Below, piece after piece: positions 30,734 through 39,617 of a stretch of 64,000 nucleotides of DNA. Under the pieces are notes generated by a model, which did no database searches, was not told the DNA's origin, and saw only the letters and a list, made by a program, of their open reading frames with translations. The position numbers and the translations under genes were made by a program. Position 1 is the stretch's first letter; each line of letters begins with the position of its first letter. The stretch is from Nitratireductor sp. B36 (GTDB lineage Bacteria; Pseudomonadota; Alphaproteobacteria; Rhizobiales; Rhizobiaceae): the NCBI RefSeq assembly GCF_020833685.1, contig NZ_JACKZY010000002.1, forward strand, positions 682,001 to 746,000, written 5' to 3'.

Positions 30734-33700
30734 CTGGCCCGGCTGTTTGTATTCTTCGGTGGACTTGTGGTGCTGGCGCTGACCTCGGCGCTCGTTGCCC
30801 CCTATTTCATCGACTGGAATCATTACCGATCCGCGTTTGAGCGTGAAGCGGGGCGGGTGCTCGGCCGCGACGTGCGGGTGGAGGGCACCGCGCGAGCACG
30901 GCTTTTGCCGTTTCCCTCGCTGACCTTCACCGATGTGGTTGTGGCCGGCGAAACGCCGGATGCACCGGGCATGACGGTGGACGAGTTCTCCATGCATGCC
31001 GAGCTTGCTCCGTTTCTGCGCGGCGAGGTGCTGATTTTCGACATGCAGCTCACGCGGCCGAAGGCACGTATTTCTGTGGCCGCGGACGGCGGAATCGACT
31101 GGGCCGTGCGTCCTTCCGGGCCGTTCGACCCGCGGCAGGTAACGCTTGAAAACGTCAGTATCGTCGATGGCGCGGTGACCCTTCGCCATGAAGCGAGCGG
31201 GCAAATTCATCAGGTGTCCGATATCGATGCGGAGCTTTCCGCTCGCAGCCTGGCGGGACCCTGGCGGATTGGAGGATCGCTCGCTTTCGACGGTTTGCCA
31301 ATGCGGGTTTCCGTTTCGACGGGTACGCTTGGGGATGACGGGCGCATGCGGTTGCGGATCGATGCATTGCCAGACGATCTTCCTGTCAGGGTGGCGATGG
31401 ACGGTCAGGCGCGCATCGAAGACGAAGCCGCCTATTATGACGGCACGTTTGCGCTGAACACCTATAGCCAGGAAGCGATGGCCGAGCTGCGCGAGGAGGA
31501 CGAGCAGGCCCCGGCTCTCACCACGGGGGCGGCGAGCAACCGACTGACCGGCAGCTTCGATCTCAGGCACGATCAGCTTCTGGTTGATGCGTTTCGCTTC
31601 GAGACGGGGCCAATTGATGCCCCCTATAGCGCAGAGGGCAGGGCGCGCATCGAGTTTGGCAGCGCGCCGCGTTTTCTCGTAGAGGCGGACGGAGCCCAAC
31701 TTCGTTTTGAGCCGGAGGAGGGTGAAAGCGGCTCTGTCGCCGGACTGGACCTCAATGCACGCTTCAACGCGTTTGCGAACCTCATGCGCGCTCTGCCGGC
31801 GCCGGGCATCCCCGGTGAGATCGCAATCAACCTACCGGCAATCGTGGCCGGAGACACGACGATCCGGAATATCGAACTGCGGGCGCAGCCGGCTGACCGC
31901 GGCTGGTCGATCGGCTCTGTGGCCGCGACGCTGCCCGGCCGGACGCGCCTGGAAGCCAGTGGCCTTTTGACCACGCGCGATGCCCTTGCCTTCAAGGGAC
32001 GGATGCTGCTCGCGATCGCACAGCCATCGGGCTTTGCTGCCTGGATTTCGCGCGATGTGGATGATGCCATCCGTCGCCTCTCTTCGGCCGGTTTCAGCGC
32101 AGATGTGGATCTCTCGCAGCGCGCACAGACCTTCGAAAGGTTGGAGCTTATCCTGGGCGGCGCACGCTTCAATGGCCGCGTGGAACGGCAGGCGCCGGAC
32201 GATGCCAAACCCTCTCTGGACATTGCGCTCGAGGGGGAGGCGCTCGATCTGGACGGTATTCGGGCTTTTGCCTCGCTTTTCGTGAATGACGCCGGTGTGA
32301 ACAGGCTTTCCGGACATGACGTGGATCTCGCGGTGAAGGCGGGACCCGTTGCTGCCGGAGGTGTGGAGGCGGACACGGTCGACACGGCTCTGCGCCTGCG
32401 CGCGGGCGTGCTTGAGATCGACAGGCTGACACTGGGCGGGCTTGCCGGCGCCCAGATCAGCGCCACAGGGCAGCTTCGCGATTTCTCCACCGCGTTGACG
32501 GGCCAGATCGACGCGACGATCCTGTCGACCGATCTTGCCGATCTCGCAATGATGGCGGCCGACCGCTTCCCTGAAAACCGCGTTCTGGAGGGTATTGCCC
32601 AGCGGGCCCAGGCCTTTCCGGGGCTTTTGGAAAATGCGGAAATCAACCTTGTCGCCAGCGCGGCCAACAACAGGGACGGTACGGTGGGGCTCGCGGTCAG
32701 CGCGGAAGGGGAGGCCGGTGGCACCGATCTCAGCTTTTCGCTCTCCGATCGCAGCCCCAGGGACGATGCGCTGCAGGGCGAATTCAAGCTTTCCGCGACG
32801 GCCAGAAATGATGATGCCGCGGTGCTTTATGGCCTTGCAGGCCTACCGGCGCTTCCGCTCGGGTTGGTTGGCGATGCCAAGCTTGAACTTACGGCCTCGG
32901 GCTCGCTGGCAGATACGGTCAGCACACAGGGTGCGGTCACCGGGCAAGGCTTTACCGCATCTTTCGACGGTGAACTGGCCAACGCCCTCTCGACACCTGC
33001 TCTTTCCGGCAGGGTGCGCGTGGAGAGCGATGATATCGAGCCATGGCTGGCTGTCGGCGGCGTCGTGCTGCCGGGATTTGGGCTTGGATTGCCCGTCGAG
33101 CTCGCAGCGGCGCTCGAGTGGAGCGAAAAGGTGGTCGTGCTCTCCGGGCTCTCAGGTGTGGTGGCCGGAACCGATCTGAGTGGCGATTTCAACATTCTGC
33201 GCGATGGCGGCAAACCGCGTATCGACGGCGCCCTACGCCTGGCGCGTTTTGACCTTGCACCGGCGGCAGAGCTCGTTCTGGGACCGGATGTGTTGTCGGG
33301 CGAGGAGAGCGGGGCCTGGCCTCAAGAACCGTTTGCTGGCGATGTCAGTCTGCCGTTTGCAGCCGATCTCGACCTTCAGACGGACGCGCTCTGGGCTGGG
33401 TTCCTCTCGGCTGGGCAGGAGGCTAGCCTGAAGCTGAAACTCGACGATGAGGGGCTGACGGTTTCCGATCTGAAGGCGGCGGCCTTTGACGGTTCGATCG
33501 AGGGTTTTGCGACGCTTAAAAACAATGCCGGAACCGGGCTTCTGACGGCGCAGATCGGATTGAAGGAGACGGCGCTGGACGCGCTTATGCCGCAGGGGAG
33601 CCTTCGAGGTCGTCTGAGTGGCCATGCCAGCGTGACAGCCAGCGGCAAGACCGTGAACGGCATGGCCTCGGCTCTCACCGGATCGGGCTCGGTCACGGTG

Positions 33701-34537
33701 AACGATTTGAGCATACTTGATCTCAACCCGCAGGCTTTGCCGCTGATCCTTCAAAAGGCTGATGTTCTGGGCAATGAGATTGATGCCGCACAGACCGAGA
33801 TTTTCGCACCGCCTATTCTTCGTGACGGCGAATTTCAGGTGGGAAGCACCGAGTTTGCCTTCACGATCGCCGGAGGTGTTGCACGCACACCGCCAATGCG
33901 ACTTGAGGCAGAGGGAGCCATATTGACCACGACGGCATCGGCTGATCTTCAGCGCATGACGGTCGAAACGGACGGGGCGCTGGTTTTTGATCCCGGTCTC
34001 GAGGCGGTTGTGGGGGCGGAGCCTCGCGTGGACCTGGTGGCATCGGGACCGTTTGGCGATGTAGAGGCATCGCTTTCAATCGGGCCGCTTGCTCAGTTTT
34101 TGACCCAGCGGGCGCTGGAGCGCGAACAGGTGCGGGTGGAGCGCATGCAGTCGGTGCTTCTGGAAAAGCAGAGGCTGCGCCGCGAGGCACGCTATTTCGC
34201 AGCACTCCAGACCGAACGCGAGCGAGCGGAAGCAGAGCGCCAAAGACTGGAACGCGAACTGCGTCAGAAGCGCGAGGCGGAAGAAGCAGCGCGCCGAAAG
34301 GCAGAACGAGACGCCGAAGCTGCGCGCCGAGCTGCAGAGGCTGAGCGTGCTGCAGAAGCGCGAAAGCGCCAGCAGCAAAATCCCCCGCGCGAAAGCGCCA
34401 TACCCTCGGAGGTCGAGCGAGCTCCGCTGGAGGCTCCGGAAGGCGCGAATTCGCCTGATGCGGTTTCAGAATTCTTTCGCTCGAAGAACCTTTCTCCCGA
34501 GAGGCTTCGCGAACTTCTGGGCTCAGACGGGGGGTGA
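30734..34537 (+). CDS. AsmA-family envelope protein, probable CTG start
   Basis: A large (1267 aa) AsmA/TamB-superfamily protein. Such proteins are anchored in the inner membrane and span the periplasm, and are linked to lipid transport or outer membrane assembly. The N-terminal helix LARLFVFFGGLVVLALTSALVAP is followed by FIDWNHYRSAFEREAGRVLGRDV, typical of AsmA. No ATG, GTG or TTG lies between the in-frame stop at 30716 and GTG 30767. CTG at 30734 restores the full membrane helix and has GGGAGA 6 bases upstream. The C terminus (about residues 1119-1215) is a long Arg/Glu/Ala coiled coil. Confidence 0.88.
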   Translation: MARLFVFFGGLVVLALTSALVAPYFIDWNHYRSAFEREAGRVLGRDVRVEGTARARLLPFPSLTFTDVVVAGETPDAPGMTVDEFSMHAELAPFLRGEVLIFDMQLTRPKARISVAADGGIDWAVRPSGPFDPRQVTLENVSIVDGAVTLRHEASGQIHQVSDIDAELSARSLAGPWRIGGSLAFDGLPMRVSVSTGTLGDDGRMRLRIDALPDDLPVRVAMDGQARIEDEAAYYDGTFALNTYSQEAMAELREEDEQAPALTTGAASNRLTGSFDLRHDQLLVDAFRFETGPIDAPYSAEGRARIEFGSAPRFLVEADGAQLRFEPEEGESGSVAGLDLNARFNAFANLMRALPAPGIPGEIAINLPAIVAGDTTIRNIELRAQPADRGWSIGSVAATLPGRTRLEASGLLTTRDALAFKGRMLLAIAQPSGFAAWISRDVDDAIRRLSSAGFSADVDLSQRAQTFERLELILGGARFNGRVERQAPDDAKPSLDIALEGEALDLDGIRAFASLFVNDAGVNRLSGHDVDLAVKAGPVAAGGVEADTVDTALRLRAGVLEIDRLTLGGLAGAQISATGQLRDFSTALTGQIDATILSTDLADLAMMAADRFPENRVLEGIAQRAQAFPGLLENAEINLVASAANNRDGTVGLAVSAEGEAGGTDLSFSLSDRSPRDDALQGEFKLSATARNDDAAVLYGLAGLPALPLGLVGDAKLELTASGSLADTVSTQGAVTGQGFTASFDGELANALSTPALSGRVRVESDDIEPWLAVGGVVLPGFGLGLPVELAAALEWSEKVVVLSGLSGVVAGTDLSGDFNILRDGGKPRIDGALRLARFDLAPAAELVLGPDVLSGEESGAWPQEPFAGDVSLPFAADLDLQTDALWAGFLSAGQEASLKLKLDDEGLTVSDLKAAAFDGSIEGFATLKNNAGTGLLTAQIGLKETALDALMPQGSLRGRLSGHASVTASGKTVNGMASALTGSGSVTVNDLSILDLNPQALPLILQKADVLGNEIDAAQTEIFAPPILRDGEFQVGSTEFAFTIAGGVARTPPMRLEAEGAILTTTASADLQRMTVETDGALVFDPGLEAVVGAEPRVDLVASGPFGDVEASLSIGPLAQFLTQRALEREQVRVERMQSVLLEKQRLRREARYFAALQTERERAEAERQRLERELRQKREAEEAARRKAERDAEAARRAAEAERAAEARKRQQQNPPRESAIPSEVERAPLEAPEGANSPDAVSEFFRSKNLSPERLRELLGSDGG

Positions 34538-34545
34538 ACTGAGGG

Positions 34546-34776
34546 TCAAGCGTTGTCGGGAGTCCGGGTTTTCAGATCCTGAAGAACATAGAGCCGCAAC
34601 CGGGAAGAGAGATTGTTTTCGTCTTGGCGGGCAGCGTCCACCTCTGCAATAAGCGCTGCCAACGAGATATTTCTCCGCCGGGCAATGCTCTCCAGCTCGG
34701 CAAGGAACGGCTCTTCTAAAGATACACTTGTTTTATGGCCACGGATGCTGACCGAACGCTTGGCGATCCCGCTCAT
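34546..34776 (-). CDS. Ribbon-helix-helix domain protein
   Basis: A 76-aa protein of the rhizobial ribbon-helix-helix family. The beta strand KRSVSIRGHKTSVSLEEPFL and the helix EFLAEL/ESIARRRNISLAALIAEV fit an arc-type DNA-binding fold. Its ATG overlaps the stop of the DUF4169 gene (ATGA), so it is the third gene of the sspB operon. It converges on the AsmA gene with an 8-base gap. Its target is unknown; it might bind DNA or act as a protein adaptor. Confidence 0.8.
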   Translation of the reverse strand: MSGIAKRSVSIRGHKTSVSLEEPFLAELESIARRRNISLAALIAEVDAARQDENNLSSRLRLYVLQDLKTRTPDNA

Positions 34777-34973
34777 TTGGGCGGGGTGTCCCGCTTCTCT
34801 TCGCGTTTGTGCCCTTCAAGCAGGCTCACTGAACGCGCCTGTTGGCTCTCATTCAAGAGGCGTTCGGCCTTGGTGCGTCCGTGAAGGATCCGATTTTCCG
34901 TGGCGCGCTGCTCTTTCTCTTCGCGGGCGCGGCGCTTGCGCTGCTGCCTGAGATTGACCAGTTCGCCCATCAT
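34773..34973 (-). CDS. DUF4169 small basic protein
   Basis: A 65-66-aa highly charged protein (GELVNLRQQRKRRAREEKEQ at the start, then ENRILHGRTKAERLL) of the DUF4169 family. Two adjacent ATG codons at 34973 and 34970 could serve as start. The first overlaps the sspB stop as TGATG. AAGAAG lies just upstream. The protein is probably helical and could bind RNA or ribosomes because of its charge, but no function is shown. It ends overlapping the RHH gene. Confidence 0.75.
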   Translation of the reverse strand: MMGELVNLRQQRKRRAREEKEQRATENRILHGRTKAERLLNESQQARSVSLLEGHKREEKRDTPPK

Positions 34974-35539
34974 CACTTCTTTCGGAAAGCGTCGAGGGAT
35001 ACGACTTCGGCCCCTTTGCCTTCGGATGCAGGAGCTTCTTCCTTTACGGGATCGCTTTCTGTCTCCGCCTTTTCCTTCTTGGTCTTTTTTGCCGGCTTCT
35101 TCCTGGCAGCGGGCTTTTGCGTTTCTTCGGCAGTATCTTCGGGATAAACCTCGGTAATGTCCGCGGATTGCTCGCCTTGCTCCGGCTTGACGTCGAACTC
35201 GAGCTCGAAGTTGACCGAGGGGTCGTAGAAACCGCGGACTGCGGAGAAGGGCACGCTCAGCATTTCGGGAACGTCGGCAAAGGACAAACCGACCTCGAAG
35301 CCAGTCTCGCTGACTTTCAAATCCCAATATTGATACTGCAATACGATTGTCATCTGCTCGGGATAACGCTCACGGAGCCGCGAGGAGACGCGGACGCCAG
35401 GAGCGTTGGTCAGGAAGGTGATGAAGAAGTGGTGCTCACCAGGAAGTCCGGTGCGCGCAACTTCTGCCAGAACCTTGCGCATTACGCCACGCAGAGCGTC
35501 CTGAGCGAGAATATCGTATCTTATGCGGTCTTCGGCCAT
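34973..35539 (-). CDS. sspB: SspB-family ClpXP adaptor
   Basis: SspB delivers ssrA-tagged proteins to the ClpXP protease. The tag-binding domain is at residues 1-140 (IRYDILAQDALRGVMRKVLAE, HHFFITFLTNAPGV, FSAVRGFYDPSVNFELEF). A flexible Lys/Glu-rich linker follows, and the C-terminal VVSLDAFRKK resembles the ClpX-docking tail of alphaproteobacterial SspB. The ATG at 35539 was used; TTG lies one codon upstream. The gene starts an overlapping operon with DUF4169 and RHH genes, and the ssrA RNA is encoded about 2.3 kb away. Confidence 0.9.
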   Translation of the reverse strand: MAEDRIRYDILAQDALRGVMRKVLAEVARTGLPGEHHFFITFLTNAPGVRVSSRLRERYPEQMTIVLQYQYWDLKVSETGFEVGLSFADVPEMLSVPFSAVRGFYDPSVNFELEFDVKPEQGEQSADITEVYPEDTAEETQKPAARKKPAKKTKKEKAETESDPVKEEAPASEGKGAEVVSLDAFRKK

Positions 35540-35625
35540 CAACAGGAACCGGTTTGTGAATCTTCGACCTACCTCTAATCAAGGACTGTGCTCAGGTAAA
35601 CCGGCAAAAGCCGGGTTCCGCTGCG

Positions 35626-36327
35626 TCAAGCGCGCAAAGCGCGGTCGCCCGACGATATTTCTTCGTTTTCCGACCGCTTCCTGCCATAGGCGCGCAGGAA
35701 AGTTTTGACCGCGCAGGCGGCTGTTTCCTGAAGCCGATTGCTCCCCAGCTTCTCGCCAAAAAGAGCGGGGATCTGCAATTCGGTGTTCACCAGGGCAAGG
35801 AATTGACGTGCCGCGATGTCGGGGTTGTCGAGATCAAGATGCCCTGCATAGGCCAGACGGGCGAAGCGAGCGGCGAGCGCAGACCAGACCTTGCCCGGCC
35901 CGTCGGTGCGCCAGCTGGCGAAGAGCTGCGGATGCCGCTCGCCTTCGCTCTGGATGAGCTTGCGAAGATATTTCCCATCCTCGTCGCACAGGCAATTCTG
36001 CGTCAGGCGCACTGCAAAGGCGACAAGTTCCTTTTCGAGGTTTTCGGGATGATCGGGAAAGGTTGCCAACACCTCGAAACTACGGGCATTGCAGCGCTGG
36101 GTGATTTCGGTGACGACGGCTGCGAACAGCTTATCCTTGTCGCCATAGTGATTGTATACAGTTTGACGCGAGACCGAGGCTTCGGCGGCGATCATGTCAA
36201 TGTTCGCGCCGGCATAGCCTTCCCGGCAGAAAACGCGCGCCCCCGCTTCGAGAATGGACACGCGCTTGGCCGCATGTCCGCGTGTCGGGAGCCTGTCAGT
36301 AGCGTTGATCGCATCCATAAAAAACAT
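35626..36327 (-). CDS. TetR-family repressor, divergent from an MFS pump
   Basis: A 233-aa TetR-type regulator. The helix-turn-helix is IDMIAAEASVSRQTVYNHYGDKDKLF (residues about 43-68), and the C-terminal ligand-binding domain resembles the AefR/TetR_C_7 type. The start is either ATG 36327 or ATG 36318; neither has a clear ribosome binding site. It is divergent from a Bcr/CflA transporter gene, and a palindrome sits over its likely promoter. This suggests it represses itself and the transporter until a drug or metabolite binds. Confidence 0.9.
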   Translation of the reverse strand: MFFMDAINATDRLPTRGHAAKRVSILEAGARVFCREGYAGANIDMIAAEASVSRQTVYNHYGDKDKLFAAVVTEITQRCNARSFEVLATFPDHPENLEKELVAFAVRLTQNCLCDEDGKYLRKLIQSEGERHPQLFASWRTDGPGKVWSALAARFARLAYAGHLDLDNPDIAARQFLALVNTELQIPALFGEKLGSNRLQETAACAVKTFLRAYGRKRSENEEISSGDRALRA

Positions 36328-36345
36328 ATATGTGTGATTGACAAA

Positions 36346-36363
36346 TTAGACAAGACTGTCCAA
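36346..36363. promoter_or_regulatory. Candidate TetR operator in the tetR-MFS divergent promoter
   Basis: TTAGACA (36346-36352) and TGTCCAA (36357-36363) form an inverted repeat with one mismatch around four bases. On the - strand a promoter for the regulator fits here: TTGACT (36374-36369), 17 bases, TGTCTA (36352-36347), so the palindrome covers the -10 region. A TTGACA on the + strand at 36338-36343 may belong to the transporter promoter. Confidence 0.5.
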
Positions 36364-36492
36364 AAATATAGTCAATAAAGATCAGCTTTGTGAGCCGCGC
36401 CATGCTGGCAGCTGCGCCGGGCCTTCTCCTTAGTGTTTTGTCTTGAATTTGACGCCGATCGCGGCGGTCACCTTTTCTGAAAGCGAAAATCC

Positions 36493-37698
36493 ATGACCAC
36501 AAGATTTCTGCGCATTGCGCTGGTTCTTGGCCTTCTAACTGCCGTCGGCCCGTTCGCCATCGATATGTATCTGCCGGCCCTGCCGTCGATTGGCGCAGAC
36601 CTCGATGCAGGCACCGTTCCGGTGCAGATGTCACTTCTGGTGTTTTTTCTGTCGATGGGGTTGGCTCAGATCATCGTTGGACCGATTTCCGATATGGTGG
36701 GCCGCAAGGTCCCACTCTATGCCGGGCTTATTGTTTTCATCATCGGCAGTATCGGGTCGGCGCTGGCCAACAATATCGAAATGCTGATTGCGTTCCGGTT
36801 CCTACAGGGGCTGGGGGCTTCGGCCGGAATGGTCGTACCGCGCGCTGTGGTGCGTGATCTTCACACCGGTACCGAAGCGGCGCGGCTCATGTCGCTCTTG
36901 ATGCTTGTGTTCTCCATCTCGCCCATTCTGGCTCCGCTTACGGGGAGCGTGATCATCGCCACTCTTGGGTGGCGGGCGGTATTCTGGTCCGTGACTGTCG
37001 CTGCAGTGTTTGGCCTTTTCCTTCTTGCAACCGCGCTGAAGGAAACAAGGCCTGTTGAGGAAAGGAAAGGCAGTTCTCTGCGAACGGCGCTTGCCGGCTA
37101 TCGTTTTCTCCTCGGGGATCGAAAGTTCATGGGGCTGACGTTCATCGGCGGTTTCGGCATTTCCAGCTTCTTCGTTTATCTGTCCAACTCCTCCTTTGTG
37201 CTGATAGACCACTATGGGTTGTCACCGACACTCTACAGTGTCTTCTTTTCCATGAATGCAGTGGCGTTTTTCACCATGTCGCAGCTCACGGGGCGGTTGA
37301 CGGAGCGATATGGTCTCCGGCGTGTCGTGCGGGTCGCTGTCGTTTCCTACGCGACGACAATCGTGGCCATGTTGGTGGTCATGGCATCGGGGCTGCAGTC
37401 GCTGTGGGTGCTGGCCGCGTTTCTGTTCGTGGGCTACGGGTTTCTGGGACTTGTTATCCCAACCACTTCGGTTCTGGCGATGGATGATCACGGCACCATT
37501 GCCGGCACTGCATCGGCCCTGATGGGAACGCTGCATTTTGCCATCGGGGCCACGGCCATGGCTGTATCGGGGCTGTTCTTTGACGGGACGCCATTGCCGA
37601 TGGTGACGAGCATTGCCGTGTGTGCCGTGCTCGCGCTTTCTTTGACCCATCTGACGCTGGGACGCGATCAGCAGCCTGCGCGGGCGGCAGCCGAATGA
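36493..37698 (+). CDS. Bcr/CflA-family drug efflux transporter (MFS)
   Basis: A 401-aa major facilitator superfamily proton antiporter with twelve predicted membrane helices. The start of the protein, FAIDMYLPALPSIGADL, is the family marker of Bcr/CflA (bicyclomycin or chloramphenicol type) pumps. The loop GPISDMVGRKVPLYAG is the MFS motif A, and LQGLGASAGMVVPRAVVRDL is typical of this clade. Control by the divergent TetR protein is likely. A terminator follows directly. Confidence 0.92.
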   Translation: MTTRFLRIALVLGLLTAVGPFAIDMYLPALPSIGADLDAGTVPVQMSLLVFFLSMGLAQIIVGPISDMVGRKVPLYAGLIVFIIGSIGSALANNIEMLIAFRFLQGLGASAGMVVPRAVVRDLHTGTEAARLMSLLMLVFSISPILAPLTGSVIIATLGWRAVFWSVTVAAVFGLFLLATALKETRPVEERKGSSLRTALAGYRFLLGDRKFMGLTFIGGFGISSFFVYLSNSSFVLIDHYGLSPTLYSVFFSMNAVAFFTMSQLTGRLTERYGLRRVVRVAVVSYATTIVAMLVVMASGLQSLWVLAAFLFVGYGFLGLVIPTTSVLAMDDHGTIAGTASALMGTLHFAIGATAMAVSGLFFDGTPLPMVTSIAVCAVLALSLTHLTLGRDQQPARAAAE

Positions 37699-37729
37699 GT
37701 TCGGATGGCTGGCAAGGCTGTTTCTGGAG

Positions 37730-37753
37730 GGGCGCTGAGGCGCCCTTTCTTTT
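37730..37753 (+). terminator. Terminator after the MFS transporter gene
   Basis: GGGCGC (37730-37735) and GCGCCC (37740-37745) form a stem with a TGAG loop, followed by TTTCTTTT. It separates the transporter gene from the convergent ssrA gene. Confidence 0.85.
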
Positions 37754-37804
37754 GCGGGCGGCAGGAACACTCCCGCCGGAAAAAACGGAAACTCACAAAA
37801 TTAA

Positions 37805-38145
37805 AAAACTGGAAGAGTGGAGGCTTCTGTTGCCAGGTGCCTCCGAACCCCGCCTGAAGGTGCGAACCCTCAGGAGTTTAAGTGAAGCTATCGCGCTGCA
37901 TTAAGCAGCGAGACGTGCCTCCGCATAGTTGTCGTTTGCAACTACTGGTTTGACCCGATAACGGTGGTATCATGCCGAGCGAAAGTCCGATCTTTACACC
38001 CTCGTCGATCCTGTTTCGCCCCCGTCAGAAGCCGTCAGCGGACGCATGGTCTTCGGCGGTTTCTGGTGGAGGCGCCGGGCACTGCCCCCGGGTCCGAATG
38101 GTTTATTACACCGGCAGTTTATCGCCATAGTCGGTCGAGCCGACG
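37805..38145 (-). ncRNA. ssrA: Two-piece (circularly permuted) tmRNA
   Basis: The - strand carries the permuted tmRNA gene typical of alphaproteobacteria. The acceptor piece comes first and ends at 38064 with GCGCCTCCACCA, so the CCA is encoded. An intervening segment of about 40 bases follows. The coding piece starts near 38023 with GGGGGCGAAACAGGATCGAC. The resume codon GCA is at 37939-37937, and the tag ANDNYAEARLAA ends with TAA at 37903-37901. A hairpin (GGAGGC/GCCTCC, 37844-37819) and a T-run at 37808-37803 close the transcript. The 5' end is approximate. The RNA rescues stalled ribosomes and marks products for ClpXP with SspB. Confidence 0.93.
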
Positions 38146-38335
38146 GTGCGAATATAGTGAGGCAACCGGAGCAAGAAAAGGGGGATTCTGGCGAAAAGTC
38201 TTTTCGGCATTGACTTGACGTCATGCTTTGCGGAATGTCTGCAATGGTGTGGGAAGAACTTTGGCAAACGTTGAGGTTGCGTTGCTGGCCGGATCGTGTC
38301 GAAGGGGGCCCACGATTTGAAACGAGGGAAAAATC

Positions 38336-38647
38336 ATGGCCGATTATCTCGCGGATGTCCGCAAATATGATGCAACCGCTGACGAGGACATCGTCAACAA
38401 AATCGTAAAGCATCTTGGCATCGCGTTGCGCAACCGGGACTCGTCGCTGGTCTCGTGTACCGATTCCAGCGAGCTTGATCGTGTGCGCGAGAGCTGGTGC
38501 ATGAAGAAGCTCGGCGAATCCGACGGCGCAAAGTGCGATTCCATCATCGAGAAAGTTTGCGAGACAATGTCCGGCGACAATTCGAAAAGCCGCGTGACCT
38601 TCTACTATCTTGTGGCGAAGCATCTGGGCAAACTGTCGAGCCTCTGA
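38336..38647 (+). CDS. DUF2853 family protein
   Basis: A 103-aa soluble protein of the DUF2853 family (start MADYLADVRKYDATADEDI). It is helical and has four cysteines (SLVSCTDS, ESWCMKK, AKCDS, KVCETM), but no motif explains them. GAGGGAAAAATC precedes the ATG. The family has no known function. The gene stands alone between ssrA and thyA and is followed by its own terminator. Confidence 0.85.
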   Translation: MADYLADVRKYDATADEDIVNKIVKHLGIALRNRDSSLVSCTDSSELDRVRESWCMKKLGESDGAKCDSIIEKVCETMSGDNSKSRVTFYYLVAKHLGKLSSL

Positions 38648-38676
38648 GCTTCTGGCTACGCCATTTGTTCATGCTG

Positions 38677-38705
38677 CGCCCCTGCCAGCTCGGCGGGGGC
38701 GTTTT
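38677..38705 (+). terminator. Terminator after the DUF2853 gene
   Basis: GCCCC-T-GCC and GGC-G-GGGGC form a stem around AGCTC, followed by GTTTTC. It lies 30 bases after the stop codon. Confidence 0.8.
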
Positions 38706-38807
38706 CATTTGGGTGTGAGAGAGCGCGACAATCAGCGTGCCGGGCACTTTTCGTGCTTGCTGTCTGCTTTATGATGCGGCGACAACCCCAGCCCGAATCG
38801 GACCACC

Positions 38808-39602
38808 ATGCGCCAGTATCTCGATCTTCTTTCCCATGTTCTCGAAAACGGCGTCGACCGTGACGATCGCACGGGAACGGGTACGCGCGGCGTTTTCGGC
38901 TATCAGATGCGCTTCAATCTGGAAGAGGGGTTTCCGGTCCTCACCACGAAGAAGCTGCATCTGCGCTCCATCATTCACGAATTGCTGTGGTTTCTGAAGG
39001 GCGATACGAATATCGCCTACCTCAAGGAGAACGGCGTTTCGATCTGGGACGAATGGGCAGACGAGAATGGCGACCTCGGGCCGGTTTATGGGGCTCAATG
39101 GCGTTCGTGGCCGGCACCGAACGGTGGGCAGATCGATCAGATCACGAATCTTCTTAAAGGGTTGCGTGACAATCCTCATTCGCGGCGGCATGTGGTTTCG
39201 GCGTGGAACCCGGCCGAGGTCGATTCCATGGCACTGCCGCCATGCCATTGCCTGTTCCAGTTCCATGTGGCGGAGGGGCGGCTCTCCTGCCAGCTCTACC
39301 AGCGCTCTGCCGACATCTTTCTCGGCGTGCCCTTCAACATCGCGTCCTATGCGCTTTTGACCATGATGGTGGCGCAGGTGACGGGGCTGCGGGCAGGGGA
39401 TTTCGTGCATACGCTGGGCGATGCACATCTTTATTCCAATCATTTCGATCAGGCGCGCGAGCAGTTGACGCGGACACCAAAGCCGCTGCCGACAATGTGG
39501 ATCAACCCCGACGTGACCGATCTGTTTGCATTCCGTTTCGAGGATTTCCGGCTGAAGGGCTATGTGGCCGACCCGACGATCCGCGCACCGATTGCGGTTT
39601 GA
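38808..39602 (+). CDS. thyA: Thymidylate synthase ThyA
   Basis: ThyA methylates dUMP to dTMP using methylene-tetrahydrofolate and yields dihydrofolate. The catalytic cysteine is C146 in [12 protein letters not shown]. The phosphate-binding arginine region [11 protein letters not shown] is at residues 21-31 and the dUMP-binding [18 protein letters not shown] segment is near residue 165. The 264-aa length equals the E. coli enzyme. The folA gene follows after 15 bases and recycles the dihydrofolate, so the two form an operon. Confidence 0.97.
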   Translation: MRQYLDLLSHVLENGVDRDDRTGTGTRGVFGYQMRFNLEEGFPVLTTKKLHLRSIIHELLWFLKGDTNIAYLKENGVSIWDEWADENGDLGPVYGAQWRSWPAPNGGQIDQITNLLKGLRDNPHSRRHVVSAWNPAEVDSMALPPCHCLFQFHVAEGRLSCQLYQRSADIFLGVPFNIASYALLTMMVAQVTGLRAGDFVHTLGDAHLYSNHFDQAREQLTRTPKPLPTMWINPDVTDLFAFRFEDFRLKGYVADPTIRAPIAV

Positions 39603-39617
39603 GCGGGAGGGAAGCTG

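Noticed and set aside
37964-38623. Open frames on both strands across the ssrA region
   Set aside because: They overlap the acceptor and coding pieces of the tmRNA and the DUF2853 gene, and show no protein features.
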